The notes under the pieces were generated by a model. It did not search any database, was not told where the DNA came from, and saw only the letters and a list, made by a program, of their open reading frames with translations. The position numbers and the translations under genes were made by a program. From positions 131,319,990 to 131,383,989 of the forward strand of contig CP136067.1 of the NCBI GenBank assembly GCA_032622095.1: DNA of 64,000 nucleotides, given 5' to 3'. Origin of the DNA: Siphonodentalium dalli. Lineage: Eukaryota > Mollusca > Scaphopoda > Gadilida > Siphonodentaliidae. Positions 53,190-62,400 of this stretch are shown one piece after another. Numbering within the stretch: the first letter of the stretch is position 1; every line of letters begins with the position of its first letter.

Positions 53190-54555
53190 TGACAAACAGA
53201 AGGTGTTTCAATTTCCAAACTATACCCAACTAGTGTCTAAATCTATCCAACTAGTATCCCAAACCACCAAATCGTGTCCCATCGATCAACTGAGATCACA
53301 TACCATAGAATGGTGTCACACAACTCAACACCAAGAGCCCGTTCTCAACCAAATGAGTGCCCCAAACCAACCATGAATGTCTAAAACCATCTGATTAGAA
53401 ACTCAAACCTTATACGTTGTACTTCAAAGCATCGACTGAGTGTCACAGGCAATCTACCAAATCATCTCAACCACCCAAGATTACCAAACCACGGGACAAT
53501 CATTGCATGATTTGGGGAACTCATTTGAGTGACAGTCGGATGATCATTTGGGATACTCGATGGGTAGCAGTGAACACTACTGTGGTTAAAGACACTCATT
53601 TGATGGTTTTAGAGACCCAACGGATGGTTTCAGACACTAGTTGGGTGGTCTTAGATACACCAAATGAACTGAAACACCAGATGTGTGGTTTGGGGCACTA
53701 TTTGTGATGGTTTGGGACAAATGATGTGTAGTTTACGACACTGGTTGGATGGTTTCGGACACCACACGGGTGGTTTGGTGTACTCATTGGGTAGCTTGTG
53801 AAACTCGCTGGGTCGTTTGGGACAATACTTGGGTCATTTGGGACACTCAAATGGAGGTTTTGGACACATATGGGTTGGTTTAGGACTCTCGGTGGATAGC
53901 CTGGGACACTGATTTGATGGTCTGGGTCCTCATTGGATGGTATGGAACACTTATTTTGTGAATAAGGACACCCATTGGGTGGTTGGAGACACTACCTCAT
54001 TGGTTTTGAGCACTATATGGAAAATGTGGTACACTCATGTGGTTTCAGAGACTCGTCAGACTGTTTGGGACACTACGTGTGTGATATGTGACACAATTTG
54101 TGTGGTTTGGGCTACTTGGTTGATGGTTTAGGACAGTCACATGGTGGTTTGTGTCAACCGTTGACTGTTTTTTTTGGATACGATGTGCGTGGTTGGTGAC
54201 ACACATTGTGTGGTTTGGAGTATGCATTGGGTGGCATGGAACACTTATTGTGTGCATACGACATCCTTTGGTTGTTGGGGACACTACCTGTGTTTTGGGA
54301 CACCAAAAGGTGGTTTGTGCAATCATGGTATGGTTTGGGACACCATTCAGGGTGGATCATTTGGAACATATGTTGGGTAGTTTTTTGACAACCTGTGTAT
54401 GTTTTAGGACACGGGTTGGGTGAATATGTACATACATTTTGGGTGGTTTGGCATACTCACTTGATGACATGGACACTTGTGTGGTTTGGAACACTCAGTG
54501 CGCATATTGCCCCTCGTTGGGTGGTTCGGAACACTACGTGTGTGTGACCCCCAAA
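53190..54555. repeat. Degenerate 21-bp satellite in two opposing orientations
   Basis: From about 53500 to 54555 the phrase GTTTGGGACACTCATTGGGTG recurs every 21 bp with heavy variation, over 45 units. From 53190 to 53495 the same phrase is present on the other strand (CCCAAACCACCAAATCGTG). Because 21 is divisible by three, open frames appear on both strands; they are not genes. Confidence 0.9.
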
Positions 54556-54559
54556 AAAG

Positions 54560-55220
54560 CTCATGAAGTTGGGATGTGACATCAAACATGGTGAATCTGA
54601 TGCCGATTTGCTGACCGCGCACACTGCCGTTGGTGCCTCGTTAACGAATGACACCATCGTGATAGGAGAGTATACAAATATCCCAGTTCTTCTCTCTTAT
54701 TATGCTGAAACTGATGGTTACAGTATTTTCTGTACCAAAGGTGAATGTCAAGAAGAATCAGCCAAACAGTTGGGACATTGGTCAACTTAAGAAACAGCTG
54801 TCGGTACCCATATGCGACAATATCTTATTTATCCACGCGGTTTTAGGTTGCGACGCATCATCGAGACTATTTGGAATTGGAAAAGGGGCTTCTGGAGAAA
54901 TTTCTGCACAATGATGATTTCCGCTAATATGCCACTTTATTCTACAATATAAATGCCACCAGTGATGAAATCATAGATGAAGACGAAAACGCCCTGGTAC
55001 TTCTCTACAACGATTATTATGGCATTAATCTCAATGTTTTCTGCTAAAGGAATGGAACGGGATCTTCGCACATTGAGCCACGACAACTTCCACCAGCTTC
55101 TGGAGCTGCAAAATACCACAGCCTCAGAGAATATTACCAGATCCAGCACTGGAAGGGTTTATCCAATGATTTAGACATGGTCACTGCAAAGGATCTGCAT
55201 GTACAAATTCCGCATAAAAA
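54560..55220 (+). pseudogene. Decayed copy of a multi-copy invertebrate protein family (PIN/FEN-like guess)
   Basis: Three frames carry ordered motifs. HGESDADLLTAHTAV, then VIGEYTNIPVLLSYY (54563-54790); then HAVLGCDASSRLFGIGKGAS (54702-54914 frame); then LPPASGAAKYHSLREYYQ (55085-55140, separate frame). I recall an abundant invertebrate family with GDDTDLLVLL, HAxxGCDTTSRLxGxGK and LPPTSxAAxxHxxR motifs. The paired acidic residues suggest a nuclease-like fold, but that is uncertain. Here one acidic pair is lost (EYTN for DDTD). Frameshifts near 54790 and 54915 mark it as a pseudogene. The upstream satellite cuts it off. Confidence 0.5.
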
Positions 55221-55517
55221 ATAGACAGTGATGGTGAAGACTATTAAAGTATACAGGTTGGCTGAGTTCTATAGGACAATAGGATTTACTATTATCGTAT
55301 CCAGAAGACTCATACGGCTATTTCTCAATATATTCTGTGTTCCATAGACAACATGCACAACATGGGAACTCTTTGTTTGTGATTGTCATTCATTTTTCAT
55401 AAAAAATACCATGTGATGTGGCTAAAACCTTTACATAAACAATATCAATAGTAGCCAACACAAAATGTGAGAGATGTTATCAAACTTTAGCCGACTAAAA
55501 TGACTTAAATTGACCAC
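55221..55517. other. No feature seen
   Basis: Unique AT-rich DNA left of the giant palindrome. Confidence 0.3.
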
Positions 55518-55828
55518 CTTTCGTTTGTCTCTGTGGGAAAATGTTAGAATTTTTGCGACATATTATACATTTATCATATAGAGGAGTCATTGGCGAACAC
55601 ATGGGGACCATAATATGCATTCATTGCGGGATATTTTTGTCCGATATCACGTTTTCCCAAATGCCGGTATCATAGGTCAAAGCCGAATCTCCGTTAATAA
55701 CGCGATGTTATGTTTCGAATCAATGATTGTTATTGCTATTATAACAACACCCATTCATATATATTTGCAGGAGATACTCGAGCTAGGATTCCTCTTATAC
55801 CTGAGTTGAGGAATATTTACCCAAATCC

Positions 55829-55839
55829 AAGATGGCGGC
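55829..55839 (+). promoter_or_regulatory. YY1-consensus-like motif AAGATGGCGGC
   Basis: Exact AAGATGGCGGC. Identical at 56186-56196; close matches at 56341 and, on the minus strand, 59099-59109 and 59445-59455. The match to the vertebrate YY1 consensus is by sequence only. Confidence 0.55.
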
Positions 55840-57536
55840 CAAAATGGCCACCAGAAATAAAAAATCGCCGAAAATCGCTGATTTTAACATCAGTGAGCAT
55901 TATTGTCATGATAACTCCACACCTGCTTACTATTGTAAGTTGGGAACAATTAGGCGAAGAACTTTCCTTGTACCATATCCAAATAAATGTCCCCCAAATC
56001 CAAAATGGCGCCCACAATGGCGCCCACAATGGCGGACAGATTTTGAAAAATCACCGAAATTCCCTCATATTCACATCATTGGGCATTATTGTCGAGACAA
56101 CTCCATCCATGCATACAGTTGAGTTGGAAATACTGAGGTGAAGTAATTACCTTACATCTCATGCAGGAAATGGTTTTCCAAATCAAAGATGGCGGCCAAA
56201 ATGGCGACCGAGATTTGAAAACACGCCTACATTCCTTTACTTTCTTAGGATGGGCGTTATTGTTTCGCGATTTCTACACACCATTACATGTTGATATGTA
56301 TGAATTATCCATTAGGGTTTGGCAAGTGATACCCACAGTCAATATGGCGGCCAAACTGGTGGGCAGAAATTGAAAAGAAGCCGATATTATCACATACTAA
56401 TTTCAACTTTTTGTCATAATATTGATTTGTATAAACGAAACGGTATATAATATAAGCCATATATTAGTTCCAATGTAAGTCGTAGCCTTTTGGAAGGATG
56501 AAAACCCACAATCGCAATGTGGTATTTCAAAATCCATTCTCCACTAAGGGCTCATACTGGCCGTAACCGTATATAGGTGCGCCGAATAGTCATATTATGA
56601 CTTCCAAGAATCAAAACAACAGTACCTGAGCTTATTCTGAATTGCCACATTCAGCATTATCTAGACTCGTTTCCGTCTCTTCGTCAGATTAATCTATCTC
56701 ACTCACAACAACAGTTCACTACTCTTCTTTGTAGGAGTGTGCCACTAATCGGAATGTTTCAAACAATACATATGCCGGTGTCCAGCTCACGTGTTCGTTT
56801 CGAAATTCGTGGTATAGCTTATGGTATAATTCAGATGCTACATATGGGGTATATGCGTCATCTTGTGCGATACACTATAAAGGTATTCGGTCGATGTGTA
56901 TATACTAGCTTTAAGAAGGACCTATATATCTGCGTATTGTCAGCTTTGGTGACCTAAATGGGGATAACAACGTGTACACCTGGTGATCTTCCCAAACAGC
57001 CACTTCTCAATATATGGTTCATCAATTCACATACTCATATAATGCACTGACGTACCCGGACAACTTATGTATATGGCTTCGAATGTTGAAAGCCCGACAT
57101 TTGACGGATGCATTTCTGCTAAGGCGTAGAAGACCATAATGCATAATATACCCAAACTCCTTGAACATGATCATAAGAACAAGCTTGTTGGCGTCCAGCA
57201 ATCGTCTAACCGAACAGATCCACGCAGATGATAACAATACACACGGTGCTCGTTTGTGGGTATGTGTCATGATAGTGGAAATGAAATTGGACCATGACTG
57301 CACCGCCCCCTATTTTGTTATGTTTTAGATTCAGACAGGATCTCATGTGTGGCTTTGCTTTCCTTGTATGCTAAGATTATATGTTCCCATCCGATTGGAA
57401 GCCGTTCTTAAACAACTGGACCAGAAGTATGCCATTGGCTACTGCTGTATAAGCCCCACCAAGACTGGGGTGTAGTCTTAAATGCGATACCTTTGATAGT
57501 TGGTTGATATGTCATACTCACGTTGGGTGGTATGGT

Positions 57537-57695
57537 TCAAGAAAGTACAAATGCCATCAACAAAAGGGTGAACTGTTCAACGCGAAGAACATCCAGAGGA
57601 ATGTTACGTTGATGAGCTCTTGCATTCAGTTCAACAAACGTTGGTACACCAAGTGATTTCTTGGTAACATCACCAATGCGACCATTTTCCTGCAT
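57537..57695 (-). CDS. Unrecognised small frame in the palindrome centre
   Basis: ATG frame of 52 codons starting MQENGRIGDVTKKSLGVPTF and including a LNARAHQRNIPLDVLRVEQF stretch. Composition is unlike the AT-rich surroundings and looks protein-like, but no family is recognised. A stop lies a few codons upstream. It may be a scrap of the gene once carried between the arms. Confidence 0.3.
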   Translation of the reverse strand: MQENGRIGDVTKKSLGVPTFVELNARAHQRNIPLDVLRVEQFTLLLMAFVLS

Positions 57696-59771
57696 GAGAC
57701 ATTAACTACTATATTCTAAAGTTATATATATATATAAAGCTATATGATCATAAAGGTCGCGTTCCCCAACGGCCACAGCCATTGCCATCGAGACTGTAAA
57801 TTGTTCTTTAAATACATAGTGAAATAAATGCACCACAGTTCCTGACATTTTCTTGAATAATACCGCCCACATACTGACACTAACCCCGAGAGAGGATAAC
57901 AAAACACGCATACATCCATGCTATAAAGACACTATCCTTTAGTCCATCCGACTGTTTTGAGGGAGGCTAGCATATTATTATCCAGACTAAAGTGTACGTA
58001 GTTGAATCAGAAAGGCTTCGAAACGGATGTGGAATACAACCTTACTACACCAAATAAAACCGACACGCATGACATTCGATATCTTAAACATGCACCAGGT
58101 GTATGGGTGGTGTATACAGTTGCCCATTTCATTCCCACTATCATGGCGCATGTCCACAAACTAGCACCGCGAGCATTGTTCTTCTCTGCTGGGAGATATT
58201 CGACGAGACAACTGCGGGGCGTCACAAGTTTGCTTCGGATAATGGTCAAGAACTGTGGGTAGTCTGTACACTAGGGTCTTCTCCTTAGCAGATAGACATC
58301 TGTCCAAGGGAATGAGACAGCTAGCAACCCTCGAAACACTGTCGAAGTTGTCCACATATGCCAATGCGTTCGCTGAGTTTGTGAGTTGACGAACCATCTA
58401 TTGAGAAGTGACTAGCTAACTGGTTCGCCAGGTGTACATGTCGTTATCCCATGGGGTATGAGACACATACATAGAGATGACCTTCTATAAGCTAGGCACC
58501 GGAAAATGAATTGTTTGAAACATTATGATTAGAGGGACCCTACTCCCAGGAAGTGGTGAATACTTTGTCGGTGTGAGCGACCTAGATTTATCAGACAAAG
58601 ATGGAAGCTGGTCCAGATAATTATGGACGTGACGTGGCAAATCAGAATCTGTTATCAGGTAATTGTTCTGATATAACTATTCGGCGCACCTACGCTTACG
58701 GCCATTATCGGAGCTAAGTGGAGACTGGATTTCGAAATGCCACATCGCGATATTAATTGTGGTGTTTCATCTTTCCAGAAGGATACGAGCTATGTTATGC
58801 GTTTTGATACCTTTAGGTTGAACTAGTAGATGGTTTATGTACAGTTTCGTCCATACATACCGATATTATGACAAAAAGTTGAAATTAATATGTGAAAATA
58901 TCGATTTCTTTTTCAATTTCTAGCCGCCAATTTAGCAGTGATCTTGGCTGTGAGTATCAATTGCCAAACCCTAATGACTACTTCATGTCACTATTCCATA
59001 TCAACATGTAATGGTGGATAGAAACCGCGAAACAATAACGCCCATCGTAAGAAAGTAAAGGAATGTAGGCGTGTTTTCAAATTTCAGTCGCCATTTCGGC
59101 CGCCATCTTTGATTTGGAAAACCATTTCTTGCATGAGATGTAAGGTAATTACTTCACCTCAGTCTTTCCAACTCAACTGTACGCATGGATGGAGTTGTCT
59201 CGACAATAATGCCCAATAATGTGAATATGAGGGAATTTCGGTGATTTTTCAAAATCTGTCCGCCATTGTGGGCGCCATTTTTGGATTTGGGGGACTTTGA
59301 TTTGGATATGGTACAAGGAAAGTTCTTCGCCTAAGTGTTCCCAACTTACAATAGTAAGCAAGTGTGGAGTTGTCATGACAATAATGCTCACTGATGTTAA
59401 AATCAGCGATTTTCGGCGATTTTTTATTTCTGGTGGCCATTTTGGCCGCCATCTTGGATTTGGGTAAATATTCCTCAACTCAGGTATAAGAGAAATCCTA
59501 GCTCGAGTATATCCTGTAAATATATATGCATGGGTGTTGTTATAATAGCAATAACATTCATTGATTCGAAACATAACGTCGCGTTATTAACAGAGATTCG
59601 GCTTTGACCTATGATACCGGCATTTGGGAAAACGTGATATCGGACAAAAATATCCCGCAATGAATGCATATTATGGTCCCCATGTGTTCGCCAATGACTC
59701 CTCTATATGATAAATGTATAACATGACGCAAAATTTCTAACATTTTCCCACAGAGACAAACGAAAGGTGGT

Positions 59772-60060
59772 AAATGTCAGAAAAATAGCATATTTTCACA
59801 TTTCGGCGGCAATCTTGGCCGCCATATTGGATTCTGGTGTCGGATTTTTGGCTAATTTGTAAGGGTTGTATATTAGCATAACGAATCGAGCGGAAAACAA
59901 GACCGCATGTGTTATCATCTTTACTATAATGGCGATCAAAGAGACCTGGTGCATTTAAAAAAAATGGCCGCCATGATGGACGCCATCTTGTCTGGAGTCT
60001 CTGCGGCCACTTTTTTTTCTTGTTAACAAGTGAACAAAATTAGAGGAGACCTTAAGGAAG
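59772..60060 (-). repeat. Further ATGGCGGC-containing units beyond the right arm
   Basis: GGCCGCCATATTGG (59815) and GGCCGCCATGATGGACGCCATC (59965 region) continue the subterminal repeat type outside the paired arm. The left flank has no counterpart. Confidence 0.65.
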
Positions 60061-60430
60061 AAAATTATTGGGGTGAAGTTAAGTCCTGGGGGGGGGTGCA
60101 GAGGTCGACCAATATCTCCTGGACTAATAATACTCGTTTTTTTTAAATGGCCCTCATGACACTATATAGATTTGAGGCGACGATTTGCAAGTATCGAACA
60201 CATATCGACACGACATCCACCACTATCATAGAGTTTGTAGTAATTGATCATTGTCCATTAGGAGATATATCTTGCTAAACCCTCTCATTGACTATTGGCT
60301 GACGTGGTCGTGGGCATGCAACCGCGTATTTAATGTTCGAACGGGAGGAGAGTAACGGCTAATCTCATTTAAGCCGGCTTTAATAGCAAGACTCGATAGA
60401 CAAGGTCGCACAAACACTCGCAGAGTATCG
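60061..60430. other. GC-richer promoter-like stretch, no gene proven
   Basis: A G run at 60088. CGCGTATTTAATG (60328) is TATA-like and followed by a GC-richer region. A donor-like GGAGGTAAGTCAG occurs at about 60773. Together with 60440-60640 this could be a repeated first exon. Confidence 0.3.
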
Positions 60431-60436
60431 CTCACT

Positions 60437-60640
60437 GCGGAGCGGTGTACGGAAATCTCAGCGCTGGATACGGAGCGGTGTACGGAAATCTCAGCGGCGA
60501 CTCATAGAATAGTTTTCCATTCAATGAATCTCTGTAATCGTATAATTGATAGAGTGTCGGTTGTAATTGGGCATGAGTAGTTTCCGGAGTTTGACTATAA
60601 TGGACGGATTTATAAACATCGAGAGTACCTAACATCGTAA
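60437..60640 (+). repeat. Repeat J, copy 1, with internal 34-bp duplication
   Basis: GGAGCGGTGTACGGAAATCT occurs twice, at 60438 and 60472. The segment CAATGAATCTCTGT to TATAATGGACGGATTTATAA matches 62290-62390. Confidence 0.75.
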
Positions 60641-60839
60641 TATTGGACACTCGTTAACGATATCTTAACTGGACTTTGATAGGCATTAAACTATTCTTAG
60701 GACATAAGACTCCGGGTACTCACCGGCTGTTATCGTCAAACGTTCTTAGGTTCCTACTTGATATTGTTCGTGGAGGTAAGTCAGTGTTTCTTGTCGCCGG
60801 TTAGGTGCCTAACAAATTAGATCTGTTATATAAATATGT

Positions 60840-61230
60840 TAGTGCAGAATAGTTCGAGAAAAGTAGTACAGGGTACATGTATATATCAAGATGTCTGTAA
60901 AGTATAGACGACTCAGATGGGACCTCGTAGATACTCTCAAGTTTGTTCAAAATCGGTATAACTTGGACAGTTGCCGCCATTTCATCATGGCACTTTACGA
61001 CAGAACAAGAGGCCATGATTACAAACTGCAAATGCCCCGATCAGAGAAGAATATGGGGAAATATGTTTTCAAGCAGCGGGTGATCAAGCACTGTAACAAT
61101 TTACCAGATTACATTGTTGGAACCGAATCCTTAGACGAGTTCAAAACATTAGCTGACTCATTATATCCCGATTTCAGATACGACTTTTATTCTACGAACT
61201 AAAATAAGACTTTTATTCTTCAAACTAAAA
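60840..61230 (+). pseudogene. Non-LTR retrotransposon C-terminal fragment D
   Basis: The frame 60891-61202 reads VKYRRLRWDLVDTLKF near the start. A segment TRGHDYKLQMPRSEKNMGKY and FKQRVIKHCNNLPDYIV follow. This is the C-terminal tail of CR1/L2/Rex-type LINE ORF2 proteins, after the reverse transcriptase. It starts with ATG by chance or through 5' truncation. The TTTATTCTTCAAACTAAAAA tail repeats part of its 3' end (61186/61209). No catalytic domain remains. Confidence 0.75.
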
Positions 61231-61620
61231 ACAAGAACCCATTATATGTGACAATTGAACATTGATAGCATGTACAAGTGTGGGAACTAAAGACAATGGA
61301 CTTGTTCCGGAATAAATTATATTAATAATGATATTGAAGATGCCAACTGCTATATAATTCCAATGACCGTGTCTTATACAGAGCGTCCGTGATCTCGTCG
61401 CCCAAAAGCTGAAGATAATAAACAGCGATATGACTTATGATTTGTTGTACCCGTTTTCAACGTTAAACGGACATGTCATTCGAGTTTACAAATTTTGTCT
61501 ACGTAATTTGTAAGGAGTATATAAGATAGGTTGATAGATACACGATATATTGATATACCGGATTCATATGCTCTGAAAAATACTTGATATGGTCACAGCC
61601 ATTTCCCAGCTGTTTTAAAT
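61231..61620. other. No feature seen
   Basis: Unique AT-rich sequence. Confidence 0.3.
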
Positions 61621-61639
61621 TTTTGCACAGTGGAATAAA

Positions 61640-61690
61640 CGCTCTTTATTTATTGCATATCAGGAATAGACTAACATGGGACGCCCTTTT
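61640..61690 (-). repeat. 42-bp CGCTCTTT monomer
   Basis: CGCTCTTTAT at 61640 and a degraded CGCCCTTTTC at 61682, again 42 bp apart, with CATATCAGGAATA between. Confidence 0.7.
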
Positions 61691-61899
61691 CTGTTACATG
61701 CCGTGCAAATGGCTGTTTTTTGTTTGGAACCCAAACATCGTGTTCAAAGTTTTATATTTTTATAACATCAATGCGTTTTTCTGGTACAAAATAATGCTGT
61801 AGAAAGGCAGTTCAAGTATTGATGGATCTATTGCGATACCCGGAAAAATTCAAAAGTTACTGTTAGGTTTTGGAGCGGAAACAGCCAAGTGGTTTTAAA

Positions 61900-62139
61900 T
61901 TGGCCTCGCATATATAAGATAATGTATGGAATCCTATTAGGGCCACTTGCTAATGGCGCTTTCGGCGCGCGCCGAAAGCGACAAAAAGTGCGCCATTAGT
62001 AATGCTCCGAAAGCGCCGAAAGCGACAAAAAGTGCGTCGAAAGCGCCATTAGGAAGTGGCCCTAATAGGATTCCACAATAATGCACTGGCTCATGATATG
62101 TAATTCTGCACAGCGCAGCTCCCGCCGTGAAAGGGTTAA
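61900..62139. mobile_element. T3 MITE remnant interrupted by a GC-rich hairpin element
   Basis: CTCGCATATATAAGATAATG is half of a hairpin module. The T3 tail resumes at 62078 and ends GTGAAAGGG before TTAA (62136-62139). Confidence 0.75.
61925..62077. mobile_element. ~150-bp GC-rich inverted-repeat insertion
   Basis: Arms T(A/G)TGGAATCCTATTAGG and complement; inside are repeats of GCGCCGAAAGCGACAAAAAG. ATAATG precedes and follows it, a possible 6-bp duplication. The uninterrupted hairpin sequence in other copies has a single ATAATG/AGAATG. Confidence 0.75.
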
Positions 62140-62210
62140 TGTAAAACATCAGACAAATCTGACTGGGTATCTTTAACAGCTGTCAGCGTTCCCCACAGCA
62201 GCAAAATGAA

Positions 62211-62400
62211 CGCTCTTTATGTGTCCCACATTGGGAAGAAACGGAAGGCATGCGGAGGGTTCAGTGCCGTTTCACATAAGAGCTTTCCAGTCAATGAATT
62301 TCGTTCGTCGTATAATATAACTGAGTACGGATTGTAACTGGACACGAGAAGATTTCATAGTTTGATTATAATGGACGGATTTATAAACATCGCATACGTA
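62211..62400. repeat. CGCTCTTTAT monomer and repeat J, copy 2
   Basis: CGCTCTTTAT at 62211; then 62290-62390 matches repeat J (TATAATGGACGGATTTATAA). Confidence 0.7.

Larger units (their letters stand above)
55518..59771. mobile_element. Giant ~4.25-kb palindrome with YY1-like subterminal motifs
   Basis: Left arm 55518 to about 57290, right arm about 58090 to 59771, ends CCACCTTTCGTTTGTCTC and complement. The outer 0.9 kb of the arms is close to identical; the inner part has many substitutions and indels. About 0.8 kb in the centre is unpaired. Arms carry diverged ~170-180-bp units each with ATGGCGGCC (55829, 56030, 56186, 56341; mirrored at 59099, 59270, 59445). It may be a long-terminal-inverted-repeat transposon, or an inverted duplication of such units. 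No target duplication found. Confidence 0.85.

Noticed and set aside
53417-54790. Many overlapping open frames on both strands
   Set aside because: Produced by the 21-bp period, a multiple of three; the repeat is degenerate DNA without codon bias.
55615-59669. Pair of near-identical 64-codon frames at 55615-55809 and 59475-59669
   Set aside because: They are mirror parts of the palindrome arms; several substitutions are non-conservative and no family is recognised.
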